Shown here piece by piece: positions 16,202-25,900 of a stretch of DNA of 64,000 nucleotides (position 1 is the first letter of the stretch; each line of letters begins with the position of its first letter). Source of the stretch: CAYUAG01 sp964554015 (lineage in GTDB: Bacteria; Zhuqueibacterota; QNDG01; CAYUAG01); the NCBI GenBank assembly GCA_964554015.1, contig CAZKMO010000001.1:25134-89133 (forward strand), read 5' to 3'. Below the pieces are notes generated by a model. It did not search any database and was not told the origin of the DNA. It saw only the letters and a list, made by a program, of their open reading frames with translations. A program made the translations under genes and the position numbers.

Positions 16202-19200
16202 ATAAAATCCCTTTCCAAGGTTATTTGTACCAGGAATATCTGGCTTTCCTGGTTATTTGTATTTCTGAGCCTATTTCCCGCTTTTTCCCAGGTAAAAAAA
16301 TACTGGCCTAAACGGCGGTTCCCCCACCTGGTTGTAAAAGATAAACTCTGGATTGGTACTCCCCGGGGATTATATCAGTATCATGCTGAGGATGACACCT
16401 GGACAATATACGGCAAGCACAATGGTCTCCCTTCCAACCGTATTCAACTAATTCAATATGACGGAGAATATCTCTGGGTAGTCACCCCCGAAGGTACAGC
16501 ATTTGGTGATATTCGTCTGAATAAATGGCTGGTTTATAATCAAGAAAACGGTCTTCCCAGCAATAAGGTTAATTCCATAGCTTTTCAGGAAGACTATGTA
16601 TGGGTAGCCACCGACAGGGGAGCTGCCCGTTTTGATAAACTCATTCAGGAATGGGAACACTTTACCCTTGAAGATGGTCTTCCTGACTCCGTAGTTACAG
16701 ATGTGATTGTGGAAGAGGATCTGGTGTATCTTTCCACCTATAAAGGTCTGGTCGAATATGATATAAATTTTGAAAAATGGCGTGTATATCCTATTCTTCA
16801 TGACAGTATATCCTCGGTAATAAAATTTATATATCCCACCACAGATTACCTCTGGTTGTTTACTGATCAGGGCCCCCTGAGATTTAACAAACAGCTTCAT
16901 TCTATTCTTTCCTTCCCCGAAAATGATCAACTGAAATTTTCCAACATACAAGACCTGGTGGTTGACAATGAAAAATTTTGGTCTGCCACCACTGCAGGAG
17001 TATTTATCTATGATCCGGCCAACATTCTCTGGCGTCCATTTCAGGAACAAATTCATCTTCCCGATTCATCAGTAAAAGCTATGGCCTTTAGCCAGGGCAA
17101 GCGTTGGTTTGTCACTGAAACCGGTATAGCAGTATTTGATGAGCAAATAAAAAGCTGGGATTATTATGGGAAAGCACATGGACTCTCCTCCCAACAGTAT
17201 GACGCCATAGCCACTTTCCGGAGTCAGGTTTTTCTGATAAATAATTCAACTATTGACTATTATATACCTCAGGAAAATCGCTGGAGAGTATATCCTCTGA
17301 AAGATGTAAGCATATTATCACAGAGAAAAACTCCTTATGTTTCCCTGGATCAGGAAAAGGGAAGTTTTGTACAAATTACACCCAAGGCGCAACTCGGGAT
17401 CAGCGGCAGCCGTTGGAATTCTCGTTTTAATTTCTCCCACTCTTTTGATCTGGAGACGGATCAATCCCAAAGCGAAAATGATATAGCTCACCGAAGAGAT
17501 GTGAAATCTCAGCTGACTCTTCCTAAAGGACAAACAATTAATGGATTCTATGATGATACAGATTTCAATCAGACCATGTATGGTATTCGATATAAAGGGT
17601 TGAAGAAGGATCTGGTGCAGGAAGTAAATTGGGGAGATATTCGTTATGAACAGGGTAAGACTCATCTGATTCCGTCTATCGGCATATTCGGAGTTTCAGG
17701 TCGGTTGGAAACCGGATCCAAAACAGAGCAATACGGCCGGAGTCTGGTATCAGCCAAGGTCTGGAGTGGTGAAAAAACAACAGGGCAGGACACTGAATTT
17801 TTCACCGGAAATATGCATGAGGCCCGAATTTCCCTTCGAGATGTCGATTACATCCCCTATACCTATTTTTGCTGGGATACTACTGATACAGGCATTGATC
17901 TGGATAAAAACTCGGAACAGATCTTTGTTGATGATGGCAATGAACAAACCAATACCCGCAATACGCTGATTGACTTTACCATAGGAGGCATAAAAGGAGA
18001 TTTCGATAAACTCCTGCCTTTTGAGGATTATGTTGTTGATCATGATAAAGGTATATTAATGCTGACCAGACCACTATCTCCATCAGCTGTCATGATCCTG
18101 AAAGCAAAATCGGCAGGCTTACCCTGGGAACGGGTGTTAAAAACTACTGAGAAATCTTCTTATACCATGCTGAATCGATACTTTGTGGACGGAATGAAAA
18201 TTATTCCTTCCAGTTTCAGCCTGCAGATTACTGATTCGACTGGAAAGGATTTACCTATTTTCCAATTCGGCCTGGATGGGAATAGAGATGGAAGAGTTGA
18301 TCCGGAATGGATAGATACCAGAGAAGGGATTCTGTCTTTTCCCTCCCCCCAACCTTTTCCCCAGGCTGTATATCAGATAGAAAATCCCCTGTCTTCTTTT
18401 CTGATGCATATCCAGTTTGAAACCGAAATTTCTATTTTTATGTTAAAACATAACCGCTTGATTCGGGGAACGGAGACGGTTACCGTGGATGGGGATATTC
18501 TGACCGCAGGGCAAGATTATATAATTGATTATACCAGTGGTTCCCTGCTTATTCTTAAGGAAGGAATAGTTGCAGAAGATAGTGAGATAAAAGTAAAGTA
18601 TGAATTTTACCAGAATTCATCGGAAAAATTTCATTTAGGCGGAATTGGATTCGGACCTTCGGATAATATACTGATGGAAGTGAATGGATTTGCTTATGAT
18701 GAAGAAAACTCGGGAAGTGATTCTGGATCCATGCAAGGTATTAATTTTTTTGGGGAATTTAAAGGGAAAATAAAGGGATTGGATTTCAAATTAACTCCTG
18801 AACTTGCCCAGAGTCTGGGAAGGGAAAGCAAGGGCAGCAGTTTTCATATCAGAACCGATATAAGTTCACAACGGATACGACTGTATTCGGAATATGAAAA
18901 ATATGATTCCGAATTTAAAAATCTTTTTCCCAGAAAATTCCAGTTAGGTGAAATGGAGAAGCGGTTAGCTGCAGGAGTAACTGTATTACCCCTAGATTTT
19001 CTGGATATTACAGGTCAATGGTCTCAGCAGCAAACCCCAAAAACTATTTCGGGAAAACATAATAAGGAAGAAAACCTGAGTGGAAAACTTTTACTGAATA
19101 AAAAACAACTGCCAGCTTTATCCCTTTCTTTAAGACACCGTACTCTTAAGACAGAAGAATATCAATCCTCCAAGCAAACCGTAAAGGGAGAAGTGGAATA

Positions 19201-20395
19201 TAAGATTCCTGCCTCAATCTTGGATATGCTTTCCCTTAAATCCATACGTATTTACGGAGTATGGAGAAAAAGCTGGGAGTCCAGGGATAGTACTAATACT
19301 CATGCTGATCATTCCCCTAATAGATTATATGACAACCGCTATTTTCGCATTGATTGTTCTCCTGTAAATCTTATACAGATTAATGCTTATTATCGGGGAG
19401 AAAGCGTAACCATGCAGAATCTCGATAACCGGGGAAAACGTCCCTTAACCCGGCAGCAGAAATGGTTTTTGGATGCAACTGTAGACAGGATTCAGGGAAT
19501 TAACCTGAATGTACGTTACCAGAGTGAAATTGCTCAAAGGTTTGATTTATCACCTTCCGGGATTTCTTCTATAACCCTGCAACGACTACTGCAGTCAAAC
19601 ATTCGTTTTTTCCCCGGTCAGTGGGTACGATTCTTATCGCCTTTTACCTTTGAAATAAATCTTAATCCCGGCTGGAAAGGAACCCTGGAAGATAATACCC
19701 GGAAATTGAAGTGGAAGGAAAAATTATGGCAGCTAACCGAATCAAAAGCCCTGAATGTAGGGGAAGATAATATGCTGTATCAATTACGGGGTGAGTGGAG
19801 ACCCACTGCTTCTCTCTTTCTATATACCGGACTGGAATTTTTTCGTTTTGACTCCAAACATCTGGATAGCAGATCTCAAACCAGAGGTAAACGGTTTCAT
19901 AATAAAGTTGAATACCAACCATCCCCTCAATCCCTGATCACTCTGCAATATTTTTACACTGAAGATAATATCGATCTCTATAAACATACCATCAGATACA
20001 ATCCTATGCTCTGGGTGGAGCATCGATGGAACGACAAACTGCAGACTAAAATCAATCTGGCCTATCTGCAAGAAGATAAAACCTTAGTAAGCATAAAAGA
20101 AATTACATCCAATTTTTCTCCCTTGGTAGGAATAACTTATCGATGGCGTCATTCTGAAACCGGTAAAATAAGAGCAGAAGTCCGCAATGACCTTTCTTCC
20201 TCATTTTATCAGCATTCATCTTCGAATTTGAATACAGCTGTTAACAGTTATACCAATACCCTGGCTTTGGATATTTACCCGACTTCAATCTTTATTCTCC
20301 GTTTCCGTTTATCCACCATATTCAGGGATAAACTGGATTCTGTAAAAGATAATCTGTCCAATTCCCTGGAATTAAGATTGACAGCACAATTTTAA
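16202..20395 (+). CDS. secreted two-component-regulator propeller fused to SprA-like outer-membrane barrel; non-canonical start
   Basis: The frame encodes 1397 residues. Residues 10-31 form a strong signal peptide ('WLSWLFVFLSLFPAFSQ'). An N-terminal beta-propeller follows with repeats such as 'NGLPSNRI', 'NGLPSNKV' and 'DGLPDSVV'. The remaining ~1000 residues are rich in alternating beta strands and contain stretches that resemble SprA, the T9SS translocon barrel: 'FQFGLDGNRDGRVDPEWIDT' and 'GQDYIIDYTSGSLLI'. No ATG, GTG or TTG occurs in frame before 16703, which would cut away the signal and most of the propeller. The frame opens at ATT (16199) or ATA (16202), 7-10 bases after AAGG (16188-16191). 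ATA stands where 'MKSLSKV' would begin, so a mutated or atypical start is likely. Role probably envelope or secretion related. Confidence 0.65.
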   Translation: MKSLSKVICTRNIWLSWLFVFLSLFPAFSQVKKYWPKRRFPHLVVKDKLWIGTPRGLYQYHAEDDTWTIYGKHNGLPSNRIQLIQYDGEYLWVVTPEGTAFGDIRLNKWLVYNQENGLPSNKVNSIAFQEDYVWVATDRGAARFDKLIQEWEHFTLEDGLPDSVVTDVIVEEDLVYLSTYKGLVEYDINFEKWRVYPILHDSISSVIKFIYPTTDYLWLFTDQGPLRFNKQLHSILSFPENDQLKFSNIQDLVVDNEKFWSATTAGVFIYDPANILWRPFQEQIHLPDSSVKAMAFSQGKRWFVTETGIAVFDEQIKSWDYYGKAHGLSSQQYDAIATFRSQVFLINNSTIDYYIPQENRWRVYPLKDVSILSQRKTPYVSLDQEKGSFVQITPKAQLGISGSRWNSRFNFSHSFDLETDQSQSENDIAHRRDVKSQLTLPKGQTINGFYDDTDFNQTMYGIRYKGLKKDLVQEVNWGDIRYEQGKTHLIPSIGIFGVSGRLETGSKTEQYGRSLVSAKVWSGEKTTGQDTEFFTGNMHEARISLRDVDYIPYTYFCWDTTDTGIDLDKNSEQIFVDDGNEQTNTRNTLIDFTIGGIKGDFDKLLPFEDYVVDHDKGILMLTRPLSPSAVMILKAKSAGLPWERVLKTTEKSSYTMLNRYFVDGMKIIPSSFSLQITDSTGKDLPIFQFGLDGNRDGRVDPEWIDTREGILSFPSPQPFPQAVYQIENPLSSFLMHIQFETEISIFMLKHNRLIRGTETVTVDGDILTAGQDYIIDYTSGSLLILKEGIVAEDSEIKVKYEFYQNSSEKFHLGGIGFGPSDNILMEVNGFAYDEENSGSDSGSMQGINFFGEFKGKIKGLDFKLTPELAQSLGRESKGSSFHIRTDISSQRIRLYSEYEKYDSEFKNLFPRKFQLGEMEKRLAAGVTVLPLDFLDITGQWSQQQTPKTISGKHNKEENLSGKLLLNKKQLPALSLSLRHRTLKTEEYQSSKQTVKGEVEYKIPASILDMLSLKSIRIYGVWRKSWESRDSTNTHADHSPNRLYDNRYFRIDCSPVNLIQINAYYRGESVTMQNLDNRGKRPLTRQQKWFLDATVDRIQGINLNVRYQSEIAQRFDLSPSGISSITLQRLLQSNIRFFPGQWVRFLSPFTFEINLNPGWKGTLEDNTRKLKWKEKLWQLTESKALNVGEDNMLYQLRGEWRPTASLFLYTGLEFFRFDSKHLDSRSQTRGKRFHNKVEYQPSPQSLITLQYFYTEDNIDLYKHTIRYNPMLWVEHRWNDKLQTKINLAYLQEDKTLVSIKEITSNFSPLVGITYRWRHSETGKIRAEVRNDLSSSFYQHSSSNLNTAVNSYTNTLALDIYPTSIFILRFRLSTIFRDKLDSVKDNLSNSLELRLTAQF

Positions 20396-20553
20396 GATAC
20401 AAATTTCATTCTACCCGGTTAAGGGAAAATAAGTGTTAACAGAATTCTCTTTCCTTACCTAAATTTATTATCTTTTACCTTGATTTTTTATAAAAAATTC
20501 ACCATCATACTAACCAAGGTTATTTTAATTTATATTGATGATTAAAAAATATT

Positions 20554-20775
20554 ATGACGGAAAAAGATAAAAATGCCGGAGTTAATTCTTCCCGTATTCG
20601 TTTTTGTACCCCGCAATGTGAACACGCCTCATTTCCTGTGGATAGGGATATTGATGGGGCAAAAAGCTGTCGAACTTTTTCTGCCCTTTGGTGTGATATT
20701 TTAAAAGAATACGTAACCAGGAATGCACCCTGCTCGGCTCAGTTTGGTAAACGGAGACCAAAAAGTAACTGGTAG
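20554..20775 (+). CDS. small cysteine-rich protein, unknown function
   Basis: This 73-residue protein has five cysteines (C18, C22, C39, C47, C60) in the arrangement 'RFCTPQCEHASFP', 'GAKSCRTFSALWCDIL' and 'RNAPC'. It has no signal peptide and no hydrophobic helix. The cysteine spacing suggests binding of zinc or an Fe-S cluster. I have an impression that similar small proteins occur in other anaerobes, but I cannot name the family. It stands alone, 158 bases after the barrel gene and well before tRNA-Asn. Ribosome-binding site is weak. Confidence 0.6.
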   Translation: MTEKDKNAGVNSSRIRFCTPQCEHASFPVDRDIDGAKSCRTFSALWCDILKEYVTRNAPCSAQFGKRRPKSNW

Positions 20776-20865
20776 AAATAAAAGGAAAAGGACAAAGGAT
20801 AAAGAGTTAGTCAGATAAGGTAATAATGTACATTACATACATTAATGTATCTTATTATTAAAATT

Positions 20866-20952
20866 CCTACAAAATTGTAATTATGAATTTATAATCCATC
20901 TTGTTTTCTCTGAATGATTTACCAAATAGAGATTCATAATTCATTTTGTAGG
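20866..20952. repeat. imperfect inverted repeat, ~22-base arms
   Basis: The left arm at 20866-20890 (CCTACAAAATTGTAATTATG...) and right arm at 20931-20952 (...CATAATTCATTTTGTAGG) are reverse complements with small gaps, around a ~40-base loop. It could be a hairpin RNA or a small degenerate mobile element. No coding potential. Confidence 0.7.
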
Positions 20953-21208
20953 TTTTAAATACAATATTTCAATTTATAACAGTCATTTACCCCGTTATTT
21001 CTTATTTATTTTAGCTAAAAATGCGAAAATACTACATAAATGTATTAAATATTTATTAAAATTACAATATTGTCTTTTATTTCTTTCATTTTCTATGCTT
21101 CATTTTAAATTTTTTTTTTCCAGTCCCCTCTTTTAAACATTGTATTTTCAAGTCATTAGGTATATGTAATTTCTTAAATTCTAGATGTATTCTTATATGT
21201 CTTACTTC

Positions 21209-21224
21209 TGGCATAACTATTGCG
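21209..21224 (+). promoter_or_regulatory. sigma-54-type promoter candidate before tRNA-Asn/glnA
   Basis: TGGCATAACTATTGCG matches the -24/-12 consensus (GG-N10-GC spacing exact, last base G instead of A/T). A start near 21235 would lie ~23 bases before tRNA-Asn and ~200 before glnA. glnA is a classical sigma-54 target in other bacteria; a tRNA is not. Confidence 0.45.
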
Positions 21225-21257
21225 AATATATACTTAAATTAACTGAATACGACTATT

Positions 21258-21333
21258 TGGGGTGTAGCATAATTGGCAATGCGCCTGGCTGTTAACCAGG
21301 ATATTGGAAGTTCGAGTCTTCCCGCCCCAGCCA
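21258..21333 (+). tRNA. tRNA-Asn (anticodon GTT)
   Basis: The 76-base sequence folds as a cloverleaf. The seven-base acceptor stem TGGGGTG pairs with CGCCCCA (one G-T pair), followed by discriminator G and an encoded CCA (21331-21333). The anticodon stem CTGG/CCAG encloses loop CTGTTAA, giving anticodon GTT for asparagine. The T arm has the GTTCGAGTC element. It lies 104 bases upstream of glnA on the same strand; a T-rich stretch follows the CCA end. Confidence 0.96.
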
Positions 21334-21436
21334 TATTTTTTCTGAGACTGTAACGGTGTTAATTTAAATCATATCAGATATTCCCTATTCAAATATTGTA
21401 CTTTTATTAATTTTTAATTTTAATGGAGGATTTTGT

Positions 21437-22849
21437 ATGACCTCAAAAAAATTTTTTGATTTTGCCAAAAGACATAATGCAAAAATGGTTGACTTAAAGT
21501 TTACTGATCTCCTCGGAACGTGGCAGCACTGTACTTTTCCAGTCGATTCCTGGGATGAAAAAACTTTTATCAATGGAGTGGGATTTGATGGTTCATCAAT
21601 TAGAGGATGGCAAGGTATCCATATGTCCGATATGCTAGGAGTTCCTGTCGCCGATACGGTATGCCTCGATCCTTTTTTCAAAAAACCCACCATCAGTGTG
21701 CTTGCCAAGATTGTGGATCCTATTACCAAAGAGGATTATTCCCGCGATCCGCGTCATGTGGCCTGGAAAGGAGAGAAATACCTTAAAAAGACAGGTATTG
21801 CCGATGTCTGCTACATCGGACCGGAACCCGAATTTTTTATCTTCGATGAAATCCGTTTCGAACAAAAACAGAATACAGGATTTTATCAAATTGATTCTGT
21901 GGAAGGAGCTTGGAATACTAATCGTATTGAAGAACCCAACCTCGGATATAAGCCAAGCTACAAAGGAGGATATTTTCCAGTAAGTCCTACTGATACCTAT
22001 CACGATTTACGCGGAGATATGGTGGATGAAATGCAAAAAGTAGGGATCGAAGTGGAAGCCCACCATCACGAGGTAGGAACCGGGGGGCAGGCAGAAATAG
22101 ATATGAAGTATGCAGAACTAGTCAGGATGGCCGACCAGTTCATGTGGTTTAAATATATCATCAAGAATGTGGCACGAAGAGCAGGCAAAACTGTTACTTT
22201 TATGCCCAAACCCATTTTTGAAGATAACGGTAGCGGAATGCACACCCATGTATCTTTATGGAAAAAAGGGAAACCGCTTTTTGGAGGAAACAAATATGCT
22301 GGATTAAGTCAATTGGCCCTCCATGCCATTGGGGGATTGCTAAAGCATGCTCCAGCAGTTCTTGCCTTTGCAGCGCCTACCACAAATTCCTATCGCCGAC
22401 TTGTTCCCGGATTTGAGGCGCCGGTTCATCTGGTTATGTCGCAGAGGAATCGTTCGGCTGCCGTCCGCATTCCTATGTACCACAGTGATCCTAAAACAAA
22501 ACGATTTGAATTTCGATGCCCGGATCCCAGCTGTAATTCCTATCTTGCTTTTACAGCTATACTTATGGCGGTTATTGACGGAATTGAAAATAAAATCGAC
22601 CCCGGTGAACCCCTGGATCGCGACATCTACGAAATGAGTCCCGAAGAATTGGCAGGAAACCATAAAGTTCCCCCATCACTGGGAAAAGCTTTAGAAGCGC
22701 TGGAAAAGGATCATTCCTTCCTCACCAAAGGAGGTGTTTTCACTGATGATCTGATCCAAACCTGGATCACTTACAAAAAAGATTTTGAGCTGGATCCGCT
22801 TGCCTTGCGACCCCATCCTTTTGAATTTCAATTGTATTATGATAGTTGA
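21437..22849 (+). CDS. glnA: type I glutamine synthetase
   Basis: This 470-residue enzyme joins ammonia to glutamate at the cost of ATP. Visible signatures: the 'DGSSIRGW' latch near residue 51, the ATP/metal region 'EVGTGGQAEIDMKY', the glutamate flap 'NGSGMHTHVSLWKKG', and the arginine segment 'RNRSAAVRIP'. Length fits the GSI-beta subclass. At the adenylylation site the sequence reads 'RDIYEMSPEE' where regulated enzymes have 'KNLYDLPPEE'; the tyrosine is kept, so adenylylation is possible. An AGGAGG-like site (21424-21430) precedes the start. It is followed by gltB and gltD, forming the GS/GOGAT cycle. Confidence 0.97.
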   Translation: MTSKKFFDFAKRHNAKMVDLKFTDLLGTWQHCTFPVDSWDEKTFINGVGFDGSSIRGWQGIHMSDMLGVPVADTVCLDPFFKKPTISVLAKIVDPITKEDYSRDPRHVAWKGEKYLKKTGIADVCYIGPEPEFFIFDEIRFEQKQNTGFYQIDSVEGAWNTNRIEEPNLGYKPSYKGGYFPVSPTDTYHDLRGDMVDEMQKVGIEVEAHHHEVGTGGQAEIDMKYAELVRMADQFMWFKYIIKNVARRAGKTVTFMPKPIFEDNGSGMHTHVSLWKKGKPLFGGNKYAGLSQLALHAIGGLLKHAPAVLAFAAPTTNSYRRLVPGFEAPVHLVMSQRNRSAAVRIPMYHSDPKTKRFEFRCPDPSCNSYLAFTAILMAVIDGIENKIDPGEPLDRDIYEMSPEELAGNHKVPPSLGKALEALEKDHSFLTKGGVFTDDLIQTWITYKKDFELDPLALRPHPFEFQLYYDS

Positions 22850-22907
22850 GGAGGAATAAACAACATATAAATAATATTTAACAATTTCTAAATGAAGAAG
22901 TTTTATT

Positions 22908-25900
22908 ATGACAAGGAAAGATTATTTTCAACGCAATACAGCAGGCGTTCCGGAATCCCGGGGATTATACACGCCTGCTTTTGAACATGATAGCTGCGGT
23001 ACCGGCTTCGTCGCTCGAATAGACGGAATCCCTAAACATTCTATCGTAGAAAAAGGAATTAAAATTTCAGTGAATCTGGAACACCGGGGAGCTGTTGGTG
23101 GTGATAAGTCAACCGGAGACGGCGCTGGCCTTCTTGTACAACTTCCCCATGCTTTTTTCCAGCAGGAATGCCGTGATATTAAACTGCCGGATCCGGGAGA
23201 GTACGGTGTGGGAATGATCTTTCTACCTTCTGAAAAAAATTTAGCTGAACAATGCAAAAAAGCACTTAAAAATATTATCCAGCAAGAAGGGGGAAAAATC
23301 CTGGGATGGCGGCAGGTACCAGTACAATCTCACCACCTGGGTAATTTTGCCCGTATCACTGAACCAAAAATTTATCAACTTTTTGTGTCCCGGGGAAAAA
23401 TCCTCCTGGAGGATTTTGAACGAAAATTGTACATCATTCGCCGACTGGCGGAAAAAGAAATATCTGGTTGGAAAGAAAAAGACTTCAGTCAGTTTTATGT
23501 GGTTAGTCTTTCTCATCGAACAATTGTTTACAAAGGTCTTTTAACCGGCACCCAGCTTCCTCTTTATTATCCTGATCTGAACAACCATACCTTTGTCAGT
23601 GCTTTTGCCTTAGTGCATCAGAGATACAGTACCAATACACTACCAACCTGGAATATGGCCCAGCCTTTTCGTTACTTGGCTCATAACGGTGAAATTAATA
23701 CACTTAAGGGCAACATTAATCGTATGCGTATGCGGGAATCGGTAATGAAGTCAGATTTTTTTGGAGAAGATATCGAAAAAATTAAGCCGGTCATTGTCAG
23801 CCAAGGAAGTGATTCAGCTATGTTTGACAATGTCCTGGAATTACTGGTCATGGCAGGGCGCTCCATACCTCATGCCATGATGATGATGGTTCCGGAAGCC
23901 CATGCAGCTAAAATCCATATGAGTGAGGATAAACGAGCATTTTATGCTTTCCATTCCTCCATTATGGAACCCTGGGATGGCCCGGCTGCTTTGGTTTTTT
24001 CCGACGGTCGATACATCGGTGCCACCTTGGACAGGAACGGTTTACGGCCTGCCCGATACACCATCACCAGAGATGGTTTAATAATCCTGGCATCAGAGAC
24101 CGGCGTGTTGAAAGTGCCCGGAACTCAGATAAGAAGTCGGGGGCGTCTTCAACCCGGTAAAATGTTTTTGGTGGATCTGAAACAAAACCGAATCGTGCCG
24201 GATAAAGAAATCAAAGCCAAGATATCCAGGCAGAGCCCCTACCGCAGGTGGGTGAAAGACAAACAGATTACCTTAAGAGGATTATTTATGCCTTCCCGGG
24301 TTCCCACTATCGAACCAGAAGTACTGCTTCGCAAACAGCATGTGTTTGGATATACCGATGAAGAGCTGAAAATGATAGTCAGCCCCATGGCATCCCGGGG
24401 TCAGGAACCAGTGGGATCTATGGGAAATGACACAGCTCTGGCCGTACTTTCACATCGTTCCCAGTTACTGTTCTCATATTTCAAACAGTTGTTTGCTCAG
24501 GTGACCAATCCGCCCATAGATCCTCTGAGAGAAGAATTGGTAATGTCCCTGGAAAGTTTTCTGGGAGGAGAAGAAAATTTTCTGGAAGAGACTTCCGAAC
24601 AGTACCGGGGTCTAAAATTAAGTCATCCCATTTTGAGTATTCGGGATATGGCCCGCATAAAAGAGGCAAACCATCCTGATGTGGTTCCCATGACAATTGA
24701 TCTGATTTTCCCGGTCAACAACGACGGAACTACCCTGAAATCCGCTTTACAAAAATTATTCAAACAGGCTGAGAAATGTATTGCTAAGGGATGTACTCTG
24801 CTTATTCTCTCTGATAGAAATGTAGATAAAGATCATGCTCCCATTCCTTCTCTTTTAGCTACCTCGGCTCTTCATCATCACTTGATCAAAAAAGGACTCC
24901 GTCATTCAGCCGGTCTGATTATCGAAACAGGTGAGGCCCGGGAAGTAATGCATTTTTCTCTCCTTATAGGCTACGGAGCTGATGCCATCTGTCCCTATTT
25001 AGCTTTTTACACTATAGGAAATATGGCTGCATCCGACTTACTAGAAAAGCCCTTAACTCCGGAAAATGCCATGGATGAATATGTCACTGCGGTTAAAAAA
25101 GGCCTTTTAAAAACCATGAGTCGGATGGGGATATCAACTTTACATAGTTTTTTCGGATCCCAAATTTTCGAAGCTGTAGGGTTGAACAATAAAATTGTTA
25201 ATACTTACTTCTGCGGTACAACTTCGCGTATCGGAGGTATAGGTCTGAAAGAGATCGCTGAAGAATCCATAATGCGACACCGTCGAGGATATCCCCTCCA
25301 AGGCATGCCGGACAAATTACTGGATGTTGGTGGTGCTTACCATTACCGAGTAGGAGGAGAAAAACATCTCTGGAATACTGAGGCGATTTACAAACTCCAG
25401 TCAGCAACCCGTACTAAAAATTATTCTGTTTTCAAGGAGTATACCAGCTTGGTCAATGACCAATCCAAGGAACAAGTTACCCTGCGCAGTCTATTCCATT
25501 TTAAAAAACGTGATCCCATCCCTTTGAATAAAGTGGAACCAGCAGCATCGATTCTCTCTCGGTTCGTATCCGCTGCTATGTCCTTTGGTTCCATCAGCCC
25601 GGAAGCTCATGAAGCTATTGCCATTGCTATGAACCGACTTGGTGCACGAAGCAATTCCGGTGAAGGAGGTGAAGATCCGGCCCGCAACATTCCTTTACCC
25701 AACGGTGATCGCAGGGGTTCCGTTATCAAACAGGTGGCTTCCGGCCGCTTTGGGGTTACCACCGAATATCTTGTCCATGCCCATGAAATTCAGATAAAAA
25801 TGGCTCAAGGGGCTAAACCAGGAGAGGGAGGACAGCTTCCGGGACACAAAGTAAGCAAAGAGATTGCCAAGGTCCGTCATACTACTCCTGGGGTAACTCT

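Larger units (their letters stand above)
20776..21257. other. 482-base intergenic region with inverted repeats
   Basis: No gene is supported. From the 5' end it holds: an AT-rich hairpin region (about 20819-20865, including the palindrome ATACATTAATGTAT) that could end transcription of the small cysteine-rich gene; a larger inverted repeat (20866-20952, listed separately); a very AT-rich stretch with a T10 run near 21110-21120; and a sigma-54-type promoter match (21209-21224) just before tRNA-Asn. Confidence 0.6.

Noticed and set aside
16174..16312. ATG at 16174 as start of the propeller/barrel gene
   Set aside because: It is in another frame and stops at a TAA near 16310; using it would need a frameshift, and the signal peptide is encoded in the 16202 frame.
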